Source of the DNA: Ottelia alismoides
Taxonomy: Eukaryota; Streptophyta; Magnoliopsida; Alismatales; Hydrocharitaceae
Assembly (NCBI GenBank): GCA_037367405.1
Contig: JAZKJV010004146.1
Coordinates: 124,001 to 188,000 of the forward strand
Reading direction: 5' to 3'
DNA: 64,000 nucleotides
Each line of letters starts with the position of its first letter. The first letter of the stretch is position 1. A model generated the notes under the pieces. The model saw only the letters and a list, made by a program, of their open reading frames with translations, was not told the DNA's origin and searched no databases. Positions 11,194 through 22,525 of the stretch are shown piece by piece. A program made the translations under genes and the position numbers.

Positions 11194-11812
11194 TGTTGGG
11201 AACACGAAATCAGGATCGCCTCCACTCGGATACAAGGAAGTGGTAATCAATCATCGGATACTTACGTGGATTTGCAATCGGCCACTACCAAGGAAGCACA
11301 TGAAGAATAAGAATGAGAGCACGATATGATGGTGACCAGTTACATCTCATGGCCATTGGAGAAGGAAATCACTGAGAAATTGGACACTTACAACTCTCAT
11401 CGTTCAATCGTTCTCTCCCTTCTCTTCTCTCACGCTCACTTTTTTCTATTGGGTATTCCCTCTAGTTGTGATGTGGACACAATGTCCACATCCCCTCAAA
11501 CCCATAGTCCTATTCCTATCAAGAATAAAAATATAACTCAACTACTATTTGGATTAGGAGTATGATCCCTTTAATGTTCCAAATCCGAATATGGTCCCAC
11601 ACACCCCTTTTCTTTTCTCCCTCTTACTTTTTCTTTTGTGGTATTCCATCTTGTTGTGGTGTGGAGGCAATACTCCCATCTCCTTCTATATATAGCAATT
11701 TCAAACCCATAGTCTTATTCCTATCAAAACTACACAGACTAAAACTCAATTACTTTTATGATTAGGAGCCCAATCCCTTTAGATTCCCAATCCTAATATA
11801 GCCAATGTTTCA
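11194..11812 (-). repeat. Ty1/copia LTR with internal ~190-bp duplication (5' LTR of the gag remnant)
   Basis: The LTR runs from TGTTGGGAACACG (11,194) to CCAATGTTTCA (11,812), giving TG...CA ends. A purine-rich tract (CTCAAGAGGGTGATGA on the minus strand) follows the right edge. Compared with the LTR at 8.9 kb it carries an extra internal duplication: the sequence around TATTCCCTCTAGTTGTGATG (about 11,452) recurs around 11,641, with CCCATAGTCCTATTCCTATC repeated at 11,501 and 11,706. The minus-strand TATA box is in TATATATAG at about 11,686-11,695. Confidence 0.7.
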
Positions 11813-12240
11813 TCACCCTCTTGAGCTAAATTCTGTCATGACCACTTTGTCATATTGAGTCTGCATTGTGCTATCCCCGTTATATGCAAGTCTCCTTAGC
11901 AATAAATCGCCACCTCTAGATGCCGCACCCATCGTTGGGTGCCCTCGATGTGCCCCCTCTCAAGCATGCTCCCATAACTGATTATTGTGTCTCTTGACAC
12001 AACGCCACAAATCTCTTGTTATTATAGTTTGTGCCATTGTCATCTAGAAAAGCAAACCGCGCTCGCCACTCCTTGTTGCGTACTTCAGCAGTAGAGATGC
12101 TTTTAACTTGCTGCTCTCTCATCGTACTATTCTTTGTGGGAGTAACTTGAGATACATCACTAGTTGTGACCCTTTGCTCACACATGTACACCCTATTCGA
12201 CATGCTTGTCACATGCATCACTATGCTTGCTCCATTGCTC
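11813..12240 (-). pseudogene. Second copia internal fragment, homologous to 9,345-9,860
   Basis: This stretch matches the 3' internal part of the first remnant: CTCTTGAG next to the LTR, CTTGTTGCGTACTTC, and CACATGTACACCCTATTCGA, in the same order and orientation. The minus-strand frame contains SNRVYMCEQRV, compared with SNRVYMREQRV in the first copy. It also jumps from the GAG-pre-integrase-like part straight to the 3' end, so both copies carry the same pol deletion. The rest of this second element is missing to the right of about 12,240. Confidence 0.65.
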
Positions 12241-12297
12241 TTAAGTTAAGAAGGGCATACATGCAAGCTCTCACAATGGCAAAGAAAAATATATCTC

Positions 12298-12347
12298 AAG
12301 TCACGAGGGTAAAAAACCAAATCACGAGGGTAAAAAACCAAACGACT
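12298..12347. repeat. Short tandem duplication (~22 bp x2)
   Basis: TCACGAGGGTAAAAAACCAA is present twice in a row. No function is evident. Confidence 0.8.
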
Positions 12348-12349
12348 CG

Positions 12350-13684
12350 ATAACATTCACATCAACTACTCAAAAACTCAAGCTATACTTTTTAGCGCAT
12401 CTGATCATAGTCCTGATAGACACATCACTAAGTAGAATGCTCAGGTGGCTTTCATCCTCCAAAAGTAGGGATGAAGTCAGAAATATCTACATGAAGGGCC
12501 TAAAAGGTTGAGACATTATTTGTCTAATGTATTCTACCATTATCTGCCATTCTAGTTGACATCATTGTTAGATTTTATTTGGTTGTATAATATGGGGAAA
12601 TGATTCTAAAGCATTCGACATCAATACTTAAAAGAGAGTATTTACATAAACTCCGTTGTAAACTTCTGAATTTATGCAAATATCCTTGTGATCGTTGTAT
12701 TAACAAAAAAATAGTCGTGCAAAAATTCTTCATTTTATAGAAATGTACTTCAACAAGCGTGTTTGTTAAGTAAGACCATCGACTCCACCTTTTTTTAATA
12801 GAAATGTATTTTAATATAGCCGTACTCTCTTTTTAACTATCGATCGCTTCTTTAACTACCCTATAACATGTTTTTTTAAGTAAGATTTTTTTTTCCTCAC
12901 ACTCCATCACCATCACTAGCTCGATTTTGGATCACAACAAGCTCGGAAAAAGGTTCCGAGGTCGTCCTTCCATCTCCTATCTTATGCCCATGATATATAG
13001 ATACAAAAGCATGGGAGGCTTATATGAACACTAGAAGTTTTATGACATACGTGAACAAGCAAGGACTCTAATCATGTGATTCCGTTATTAATTTATAACT
13101 ATAAGATTTTGAAAGTCAAATAAAAATGCTTAGCTAAAAAGTCATTGTATAGTATCCATCCATAACATTATATTTGAAAGAATTCATAAGCTTTATTGCA
13201 TAATATAATTAAATCTAGAAATATATTTAATTATATTATATGCAATAAAATTTATGATTTCTTTCACTACATTTATATAATTGTTACAAATAAATACTTA
13301 CACACATATTTGGGCTGATCTATATTACACGCATCATCCAAATCTGTTTTATACAGGGTGAGATAATTTTCATATATGTCAATATCCACAAATGTATCTA
13401 CATCTGTTTTAATATTTTAAAACGGATAAGAATCTGGTAAAATCAATATCAGTGTCCACATCCAACTGTTGGTATCCATGTTTAGGTACCTGTGGAGTGT
13501 GATTACTATCTGTATCATATATTTTGATGATTACTCTGATAATTCAAACTCATAGATGTGATCCGAAAGATTAATAAGATCAATTACATATATTTTAATT
13601 TTAAGAGTTAAATTATCATCTTTTACTCTTTTTAAATGCTATATTGTAAAAAAAAACGTTGAGGATTTAGGGGACAAGAAGCCC
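12350..13684. other. AT-rich intergenic sequence with one hairpin
   Basis: No gene is seen. At about 13,177-13,264 an imperfect inverted repeat pairs AATTCATAAGCTTTATTGCA with TGCAATAAAATTTATGATTT around an AT-rich centre; it may be a tiny decayed MITE. Confidence 0.5.
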
Positions 13685-14133
13685 CACTAAAAAATGTCTA
13701 TAGTGACGTTTTTTTTCAAAATCTGTCACTAAATTAACCGTTGTTAGATATATAACGACGATATTATTCATTGCGAAATGATTTTTCGTACTCAAAATTT
13801 GCGACGAATATCATATATGTCCTTATATCATTAGCAACGGTCCACATAGTGACGCTTATTCGTTATTATTTTTCAAACTTCTAATTAATTGTCGCTAAAT
13901 TTTGAACGAAAAAAATAGTGACAATTAGTTGATATTTTGAAAAATAGCAATGGATAAGCGTCGCTATGTGGACCGTTGCGAATGATATAATGACAGATAT
14001 GATATTCGTTGATAATTTTGAGTACGAAAACACATTTCGCAACAAATAATATCGTCGTTATGTATTTAACAACGACTAATTTAGTGCCGGATTTTTAAAA
14101 AAACTGTCACTATAGCTCAATTTTGTTGTAGTG
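13685..14133. mobile_element. CACTA-type foldback MITE, TSD CCC
   Basis: The element starts CACTA at 13,685 and ends in TTTTGTTGTAGTG at 14,133, with CCC on both sides, as expected for the 3-bp duplication of CACTA (En/Spm) elements. The two halves are inverted copies: GCAACGGTCCACATAGTGAC on the left against GTCGCTATGTGGACCGTTGC on the right. There is no transposase. Related copies are at 18,800-19,201 and 57,046-57,593. Confidence 0.8.
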
Positions 14134-14389
14134 CCCCTCCCACCCCCTGTATTTGTGCATGTCCAACATGCTCTTCTAATGGTCCCTTGAGATCTCAGAA
14201 TACAACATCTCCTACTAATCTAGGCTTTCGGTCCAGGGGATAGTCCTCATGGACTTCATCGCTGACTCACACTTGTCGAGGACGGAAGCTCTTGTTCATC
14301 AAATGGTGGAAGCATTCGGCTCCTCTCATGTCTCCTAATGGATATGAGGGAAGGCTCAATAAAGCTTGGCATACCCACAGCAAGAGGGA

Positions 14390-14399
14390 ATACCACAAG

Positions 14400-14435
<36 letters not shown>

Positions 14436-14611
14436 AGAACGAATGAACGGAGAGAGTTGTATTCGTCTTCTTATAGTGATCTTTCTTCTCTGGTGGTCGC
14501 GAGAGATGACTGACCACCGTTATATCTGGTTGTTCTTTTCTTCACGTGCTTCCATGGTTGTGATCGATTGTGCATCCGCTTCTGTATCCAGGGGAGTTCG
14601 TATCACCAACA
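14390..14611 (+). repeat. Copia LTR fragment, plus orientation, with GA microsatellite
   Basis: The 3' part of the copia LTR family seen at 8.9 and 11.2 kb is present in the opposite orientation: GAGAGTTGTATTCGTCTTC, GACTGACCACCGTTATATC, GTTGTGATCGATTGTGCATC and the end ACCAACA at 14,611. The 5' part is missing. The GA-rich leader of the LTR has expanded into a pure GA run at about 14,403-14,432. No internal region is attached on either side. Confidence 0.65.
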
Positions 14612-15660
14612 ATCAGTACCTGAGTGGAGACGATGTCGGTGGATCGTGTTACTAACACCTCCCCCACCCGCAGGATTGCACACGACACACCTGTCTGCCG
14701 GCAGGCGCCCTGTCCCTCTGGTGTGCGCATGCCCTCCTTCCCATCGTGCACGCCACATACATGTCCCTCATCCTAGCTCTCCCTCTCACCGTTCACCATC
14801 CCAGGTCCATCCCTCTCCCTCCGCGAGCACTTGCCCTCTCAGGTTCCTCCTTATCATCACTCCCTCTTCCTGCCCTCCCAGGTCCCTCCGCCCAGCCAAC
14901 CCTTTCCTAATGCTCATAATCTTTGTTAGATACCATTTGTTATAAATGTCCTATTTCCTAACACGTTGAAGTCTGTTTTTTAAGTCAAGTTTGTGAGCCA
15001 TTTATGTTTTTATCATTCTTGCGACCAATGATTACTGCAAGGTGGATGATCTGGTTGCCTTGAAACTTTTTTAGCACGTGCGACGAACTGATCCCATCAT
15101 GCGCACCGCTTTTGGTCATGCTATGTTGATATTTTAGAATTATGAGATCGATTTATATGTTCGATTTTTAGTTATTTATGGATCGCAATTGCTTTTGATA
15201 GGGCTTTTGGTTTTATAAAAATCGAAATGCGATTGTTTTTTATGGGCATGGGTGTAGCTAAGTCAATAATTTTTTTAAAAAAAAAACATGTTTAATGTAG
15301 AGATTATTTTATGTGATTACAAGTGTATTATTTATATTTAATTATACAGCCATTATTCGTACTAGATCCATAACAAGTATTATACTTTTCTTTCTCAAAA
15401 AGTAACTTTCCTTTTTTATATTTATCCATTATTCCATACTATCACTTTTTGAATCACGATTCAAATGTCAAAGTTTTGTGTGCTACAAACTTGATCATAA
15501 ATTGTGAAGTGATAATACATGAGCATTAAAATTAAATTTAATCCATAACGTGGTAGATTGGATTAAATTGAATTTTTATCTTTAATGAATTGGATTGGAT
15601 TGAGAATGTCATAATCAGACCGTCTAATCCTATCCATGTACACCCTTGGTAAAAACCCTT
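14612..15660. other. Intergenic sequence
   Basis: 14,660-14,920 is C-rich (CCCTCCC, CCCTCTCACC words) and gives a false proline/serine-rich open frame. The remainder is AT-rich. No feature is recognised. Confidence 0.5.
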
Positions 15661-15960
15661 AGGGTGCGTTTGGTTCGGGAATAAGCAAGAATAAGAATGG
15701 GGAATAAAGAGAATAAGAGTCTATTCTTTGTTCGACTGGAGGATATGAATAATGAGAATAAGGTGAAATAAAGGTAGGTAAGGTGGGATGAAGATAGGAA
15801 TAAAAGTGAAATAAAATATAATAATGAAGAATAATCGTACCACTGAGAACCTTGTCGGGAGGAGAATTGGCTCCTTATTCCTGACCCTATTTTCCAACCA
15901 ACTCCAACAGGAAAAAATACTCGATGGTTCGGACACAGGTGGGAAACAAACAGTCGACTG
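15661..15960. mobile_element. MITE-like element (GGGTGCGTTTGGTTCGGG end), copy 1
   Basis: The left end AGGGTGCGTTTGGTTCGGG followed by AATAAG-type words is a typical start of plant hAT-like or PIF-like MITEs. The right end (GGGAAACAAACAGTC) is loosely complementary to it. A second copy lies in reverse orientation at 56,430-56,690, sharing GTTCGGGAAxAAGCAxGAATAAG and TTATTCTTTGTT words. The minus-strand open frames here are artefacts. Confidence 0.6.
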
Positions 15961-17777
15961 ATCACTGATGTAGAGTTTTAGAAGGCTATTTTGAGGAATT
16001 CGAGAAGAGTTATCTTTTTTGTATTTATTATTTTATAGTGCATAGGTTTCCGGGCTTCTGCATGTTAACATGAGTAATAAAAAGAAAACTAATATAAGAT
16101 ATTTATGCCTATGAGATTTGGATTTAAAATTTTTTCCCAACCCAACAAGCCAACAGGCATATATCCGGTGGAATCCTTACCTTCAACTGTAACAAGGGTT
16201 GCCAGCAAGATTTTAAAACTCAAATCGGACATCAAATCAGACAGTCGGCTCTGGATTGATCCGATCAATCGAATAGAAAACGACGCCAGCAGTTAATAAA
16301 ATCAGAAAATCGAACAGTTATTTTGTTGGTTTGATTTATACGGTCTAACCCGATTGAATCGAGCTAGATTGGTATTTCATAGATAAGAATAATGCTAAAT
16401 TATACATTTAAAGGATTTTTATAATTGTATCATTCAATCTTTTCCAATAAAATTTATACCTCTATTTTTTATAATTACATGTGTTTCTCTATATTTTTAT
16501 AGAACTCATAGTAATGATATTTTATTAGTACACTTATACTCCTATATTATACCAATATAAGTACAATATTATGATTTTTTAAAGAATATAGGAGAACAAG
16601 TATAATTACTAAAAAGTTAGCGGTATAAATGTATGCTATCGGAAAAACGCAAAATGGCATTATAAATATATTTTGTCAAATATGTGATGTATAAAATTAA
16701 TAGTTTTACTCTAATTGATGACATGCGTTGTTAACTTATTGTTTTTCATAATATGAATGTGACAACTTCTTCTTTATGTGGAGGCATCGCTTACTAATGT
16801 TGGAATGGGACGATCTCATACACAATATGTCATGCTCATAAAATAGGAAGAGAGAATCCATATTGGGCCATTGGCACACATGGAAGGAGAAAAGATAAAA
16901 GAGCACCATATTATTGGTTAAGAATAATGTTTAAAAGATTGCACTTTTTGATAATTAGAAATTATTTCTTATACAAAAAATGCATGATTGAAATGATGGT
17001 TTGATTCAATTTGTTCAACCGAGTCAAGTGCTCCAACCGAATTTTTGACGTATTTTTATTTCTGAGTAAAAATCGAGTGATTGGATTATTTTTCTCCGGA
17101 TTATTAATTTAACCGGTTGAACTGACCAGTTCTTTTCGATTATTAAATAACAACCTTTAGTTGCAAGTACGATAAATGTATTAAAATTTAATTTGTTGTT
17201 GTAAATTTTGTAAGGGATCTTGACACCATGACCCTCAAATCTTGTCCTTAACCTATGTAATCTTTGCAATTACACTACGATCATTATAAATTACACCATG
17301 ACCTCTCAAATCTTACCAACTCTTCACACCCTTCGATCAATGGCATATGTATTAAATAAAGCAAAGAGTAAATTTCACCCAAATCCCTTAAATATACAGT
17401 CAATTAAATGCCATACTCAAACTTCAAAAAGTACCAATGTTGTACTTAATATTAGAGATTTATATCCAATTTATTTAAAACAATGTGAGTCAAGATCAGA
17501 AAGTCAAAATAAACAACTAAATTTCATTAATTGCTGATCATATTTCACAAATCTTTAAGATCATGAACTATACTTTCTAAAGTTAAGTATGGCATTGAGA
17601 TTGAGTGTATAATTCAGAAATTTTTATGTATTTTACTTTAATAAAATTATAGGGTAGATGGCAAAATTTATAAGATCATAGGAGAAGTTGTATAGTTAGA
17701 CAAGACTTTTGGAATCACGGTGTAAAAATCCAATCCTATAAAGATTTTGAAATTTGTATTGGTATTCATGTTAAAAA
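15961..17777. other. AT-rich intergenic sequence
   Basis: I see no exon, RNA gene or repeat end. Short open frames (16,105-16,296; 17,298-17,537) have no recognisable motif. Confidence 0.55.
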
Positions 17778-18434
17778 TAGGGGCGGAATCAGGAATTCTA
17801 TCAAGGGGCAAATATACATCAATCATGTATAAATAAAAAAATATATTTTCAAATGATATTTTTTAAATAGAGTTAACAATTTGAAATGTAATTTTTAAAA
17901 TTTGATAAACTTATCATTTCAATGTTATTTAAAATTTTCAATAAGTATAGACTATTTTTTCCAATGATGATTTTTAATAGTTTTAGTTAAAAAATTTCAT
18001 ATTTGAATGAAAACAACAAAATTTCTTTCATTTAAAAAGAGAAAAAATAATGGGAGAGATAAATAAGCCTCAATCTCCTTTATTATCAAATTATACATAT
18101 AATATTAATATATTAAAAGTAAGTAAAAGTATTTTTTAATAAAGAAAAGATGGAATCGATTTTTAAAATAAAAAAGGATGAAGAGAGGTAACGTGAGTGA
18201 GTTATTTTTCAATAAAGAGAGCAACTATTGGGATTCAAACCCTAGTACATTAGTTAAAGGACACAATGCTTTGCCACTAAACCATAAAGATTTAGTAGAA
18301 GTATTCAAAATTATGCTTTCTATATTTAATATTTGAGTTGGGGTCATATCGAAAATTGACATCATTACATAAGTGAAATGTAATAATTAATGAGGGGCTA
18401 TGGCCCCCTAAGATATATACTAGTTCCGCCCCTG
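17778..18434. mobile_element. hAT-like element with GGGGCGGAA ends and a tRNA-like internal module
   Basis: The ends are inverted: left TAGGGGCGGAATCAGG and right, read backwards, CAGGGGCGGAACTAG. The flanking 8-mers GTTAAAAA and ATTAAAAA match at seven of eight, compatible with an hAT 8-bp duplication. The body is AT-rich and non-coding. Near the right side, on the minus strand, lies a tRNA-like segment (listed separately). No transposase is present. Confidence 0.65.
18213..18296 (-). ncRNA. tRNA-like Pol III module (A box and B box) inside the hAT-like element
   Basis: On the minus strand TGGTTTAGTGG (18,284-18,274) fits the A-box consensus TRGYNNARNNG at every fixed position. GGTTTGAATCC (18,241-18,231) fits the B box with one change (T for C). 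The A-to-B spacing is that of a tRNA gene. A full cloverleaf is not evident, so this is a tRNA-derived relic or SINE-head-like module rather than a functional tRNA gene. Confidence 0.5.
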
Positions 18435-18799
18435 ATTAAAAATAATATGGACATGAATATCACCATGTATTTGTATTTGTATTCGTTTTTTTCATCTTTA
18501 ATATAGGTTATATTTTCTAAATTTTACATAAAAGAATTTTATTCATTTCAAACACAAAATGGCATTCCTAACATTTCCGTCTAGAAGGGATAAATTTCAG
18601 CAATTCTGAGATAGCTAAAATTTCGTAGTCTTGATGGATATGTTAGAAGTCTCGGATTAAGTTGTATTTTGAATGACAACATGACGATATATGATGATCT
18701 AAATCCACATGATTTCCTTTCAAAAAAATAAAAAATATGGACGTTTATGGCACCGATGCATGTAAAGTTACATGCACCTTAGTGCAAGCTCCCCAACTT

Positions 18800-19201
18800 C
18801 ATTAAATCAACCATTAAATATATAGCGACGATATTATTCGTTGTGAAATATTCTTTATACTTGAAATTAGCAACAAATATCATATTTTCGCTATATCATT
18901 AGTGACAAAACATATAGCAATGGTTATGAGTTGCTATTTTTCAAAATTTTAACTAATCATCACTAAGTTTTGAACTAAAAAATTAGCATTGAATTAGCTA
19001 CTAAAATTTTAAAAATAGCAACGGATGAGTGTGGTTATATGGATTGTATGTATGTTGTATAGACAAATATCATATTCGTTGCTATTTTCAAGTATAAAAA
19101 GTTATTTTACAATGGATAATATTGTCGGAATATATTTAATAATGGTTGATTTAGTGACCGATTTTAAAAAAAGTGTCATGTAGCTTAATTTTGCTGTAGT
19201 G
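18800..19201. mobile_element. CACTA-type MITE, decayed copy lacking its left end
   Basis: The sequence follows the 13.7-kb element from TATAGCGACGATATTATTCG through to the right end TTTTGCTGTAGTG at 19,201. The left end including CACTA is missing or too diverged. It is more decayed than the other two copies. Confidence 0.65.
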
Positions 19202-19535
19202 TAATTGTATAACAATAAATATTAATCCTTGACATTTTTAATTCGTGACGAAAATTTGTTACTATATTGTTAGCAATGAATCCTATAAAATTGTTATTGA
19301 CTACCTTTTTAATCTAATCTTACTAATTAGCATTGATTATTGAAAATTTAATGAAAAATTAATGGATAATTATTGTTACATGAACATTTAGAAATAAATA
19401 TAACATTCGATGTGAGTTACAGGAACAAAAGATAATTTTGAAACAACAAATATTTGTTCTTATATGTTTAATATTTAAACATATAGCAACAAATAGTTAT
19501 ATTTTTTATTATCTTATGCTTATTTTGTTGTAGTC
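19202..19535. mobile_element. Possible further CACTA-like MITE remnant
   Basis: GACGAAAATTTGTTACTA and GTTAGCAATGAATCC recall the same type of foldback element. The right edge TTATTTTGTTGTAGT resembles the CACTA terminus. No left terminus is found. Confidence 0.3.
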
Positions 19536-19802
19536 GAGATAGTTAACTGCCTCGACAAGCTTGCTCAACAAATAACATATACTACCTTCTTTAATACTCT
19601 ATACATCTATTATATTAAATTCCTTGTGGACGGTAATATTTTTACTAAAAAATCCTTCTAACCATTATAAATAAATAGATTTGTTTCGTCCACCGTGAAG
19701 CGTTATTACACTTTCCTAGTGTATGACAAAGGAGGGCCCTCAATTCTACTCACGAGGCCTCTTCTTCACGAAGATAAAGATGCACCATATGGATATGTCG
19801 CT
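19536..19802. other. Intergenic sequence left of the MULE
   Basis: No feature is recognised. The following nine bases (19,803-19,811) are the target duplication of the MULE. Confidence 0.5.
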
Positions 19803-19811
19803 TTATAATTA
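19803..19811. repeat. MULE target-site duplication, left (TTATAATTA)
   Basis: The nine bases immediately outside the left terminus are identical to 56,291-56,299. Confidence 0.9.
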
Positions 19812-20625
19812 GGGGTAAATGGAGGTAGCTGCTCCCAATCTATTAGAAGCGTTGGATGTTATCAACGGTGCATGAGTTTCGGTGGTTAAAAGATACACAT
19901 CTCATGTCCTCTCTCCTGACGAAGGTACGAAACCTTGTCCCATCACCTTTCCAGGGTAACATCATTTTTTTTATTCTCTAAGCAAAGGCGCATATCCCTG
20001 TAAAGGCATTCTATGTTCTATCTTTCCTTCCAAGGTGACCCCTTCTTCTTCCTGCTAATCCGGCAGGACCTCGCATCCATCGACAACAGCATCACACCCC
20101 GTCTTCCTATTCCTGACACAAGACACCTCACCTCTCACATGTTCGATCAATCTGGTGCAATGTGCCTCGACGGCTCCCAGGTTGATCTTCCAGAATCCCC
20201 TTCATATATTTGGTCAGATTCCGATCTTCCTGCACTTTTTTCTTAACTTTTTCCAAATTAGTTTCAAGGCATTCTTAACCAATAAAAAAAGAGAGTTCAT
20301 TCCATTTAAATTTCTCCGAATGTGTATATGTTCGTCTACTCGAGTTTCCCACACACCTTAATTTGATTTCTATGATAATATCTCGCCATCTTCCACTAAA
20401 GTGCGCAGCATTCTGCAACTTGTACTCGTGCCATTTTTTTCCCATGAGATATCTATTCTAGATATTGCCCCATCTGACTTTAGAAGTGTATTGCCACTAT
20501 ACCTTTGTCCCCTGTCATCTATGGTTTTGGCTTTGGTTCATATTTCTTATTTTGATCCTATTTCGTATTTGCAGGCCTATTTATGATATGAAATTCTTTG
20601 ATTTTTTGATAGTTCACCGATCTCA
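19812..20625 (+). repeat. MULE terminal inverted repeat, left
   Basis: This matches the reverse complement of 55,453-56,290 throughout, for example TACGAAACCTTGTCCCATCA, GGTGACCCCTTCTTCTTCCT and GATATGAAATTCTTTGATTT. It lacks about 22 bases near the tip (GCTGCCCC hairpin) that the right repeat has. The homology ends at TAGTTCACCGATCTCAT. In MULEs such repeats normally hold the promoter and transposase binding sites. The short open frames inside it (20,013-20,246 and others) are not conserved as proteins. Confidence 0.9.
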
Positions 20626-21907
20626 TGGTGGTGGCTCCGAGAAGGGTAATGGATTTGGTTGAACTGCAAAGGAGGGAGCAGCTCCTTGTGGTCGAGTAAC
20701 GTCGTGAGCTAATAGCGATGCAAGCTAACACCCCTAAGAGATCACCAAAGTGTGTCTACTTTCTTCTTATCAAAGCGGCACCATTCTTGATGAGAAATCG
20801 ATAATTTAGATGCTAATTGGATGGGTTCTCTCCTATCAGACTTCGAGTATCGATTAATTCCTATTTTTAATTATCATATTTTACTAACTATTTATCTAGC
20901 CACAATTTACTTGAAAAATCCATGGCATGGCCTTTTTGGAAGTCACATGCTTGTCAAAGAGTTCTATAATTAAAAAACAAAGTATTCCTGCATTTTCCAT
21001 TTCATTCAAATGGCATTTCAAGGCTATGGAAACTCCAAATTTTAGTTAATTAACTTGGGCTTGAGTGGGAAAATAGTTGATGGGCAATATTATGGAGGTT
21101 AGTTCATACGAGTATCCTCCTTTGACTACAACAAAGATGATCAAATGGGACATTTGCAAACATCGAAAAACATCATAAATATGTGAATGTCCAATATAAT
21201 TGTGAACCTTGATAGTTTCATTTATCCATATAGTATCTTTAGTGATGTTTAAGATACAAACATGGAAGTTGTAGTTCCAGAAAAAAAATTAAGAGTGACC
21301 CGATGATCACCAAGCCCTGGGAGAGGTGAAATCATCTCCTGATGCCAATTGTTTCCCTCTGTTCCACCATGATATAATATATGAAATCTATTCACACACA
21401 CTGCCTGTTTGCAGATCTCATCATAATTATGCGCAATGTTGTCCAAAAATAAGCCAATTGTTGTGCTCGAACAGTCGATCCCAAAAAATCCTGGATTCTT
21501 CATCAGTGTCAGATATCTTTCGTAAAGCTCTCCCATATGCTAATAGTCTGTCAAAAGAATGTGCAACCAAACCAGTGAATGCCTACATTACATATATATT
21601 TTTTGGGAAAAAATACTAACGAAATTGCGTACCTTATATTGATAAAGCTCCACGTAATAAGATTTGTAATAAGACACACATGATTGTCCATCCCTCCAAA
21701 AATCTCATTTGAATTACAAATTCTACTGTGACAATAACCAAACAAATCTATTGGTAAGATCAAATCAATATATTTATTTACAATATTTGCAAAAACATAC
21801 CTTATGAACAACTATGTGATGGTTGTGATCTTTTTTCCTAAATCAAAGAAAGAATTTTCAATTTGTTTTCAATAAAATGAGTGAAATAATAGTCAAATGT
21901 GGTAAAT
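20626..21907. other. MULE internal region downstream of the transposase
   Basis: This lies between the left inverted repeat and the transposase 3' end. It contains a minus-strand open frame at 21,536-21,249 (listed separately) and otherwise AT-rich sequence. No second known MULE gene is recognisable. Confidence 0.45.
21249..21536 (-). CDS. Hypothetical minus-strand ORF inside the MULE
   Basis: A 95-residue frame begins MGELYERYLTLMKNPGFFG and contains DEICKQAVCVNRFHI and PLPGLGDHRVTL. I do not recognise a family. It lies downstream of the transposase in the same orientation. It could be a 3' exon of the transposase transcript, a small accessory gene, or chance: the composition is less biased than in nearby noise frames, but there is no motif to decide. 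No ribosomal or splice context is clear. Confidence 0.25.
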   Translation of the reverse strand: MGELYERYLTLMKNPGFFGIDCSSTTIGLFLDNIAHNYDEICKQAVCVNRFHILYHGGTEGNNWHQEMISPLPGLGDHRVTLNFFSGTTTSMFVS

Positions 21908-22407
21908 TCATGATTTTAACTTCAAAACATGACATGTAGATACATAATGACCCTTTTCTCCACAATGACCGCAAGTTCTTCTTTTAATAGTTTCTTGTGA
22001 TAAAGCAATCTCTACAGAAGATTTAATCCTTTGTGCTTATCTAGGTCGTCCTTTGCTTTTGATGACTTCTGGATCTTGAATCACATATTCTGATGGAAGA
22101 CTATTTGATTTTCCAGTGTCTAAGTAAACTCCATCGTCATTATTCCTTGAGGAATTTTCATCTAGTTCAACTTCATTAAGCATCTTCACAAGTTCATCAA
22201 CCTTCTGTAATGCCAGCTGAAAGTGCTTCGGACTTTTCAATGACATGTTTGCAACTTTGTGAAAAGATAATTGCATACCCCATACCATCATCGAGGTGAT
22301 GTCATTCAATTCCGAGATTTCTCTATTAACATGATGGCTAACTGTGGTATATCTTGCATTAATAGTCCACCTAAATAGAATAAACCATGATGGTAGATTA
22401 ATAAGTC

Positions 22408-22525
22408 GTCTCACTACTTTCATAGTATGTAACATGTGACAAGAAGGAATTCCTTCACTTTCAATTTTTCACTACTTTCATAGTATGTAACATGTGACAA
22501 GAAGGAATTCCTTCACTTTCAATTT
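22408..22525. repeat. 58-bp tandem duplication in the transposase SWIM region
   Basis: The unit starting CACTACTTTCATAGTATGTA and ending TTTCAATTTTT occurs twice in a row. As 58 is not a multiple of three, it shifts the reading frame and doubles the CHMLHTMKVV segment. It is a local replication-slippage type lesion. Confidence 0.9.

Noticed and set aside
14568..14945. Proline/serine-rich ORF
   Set aside because: It is translated from a C-rich stretch partly overlapping a copia LTR fragment; no domain or splice context.
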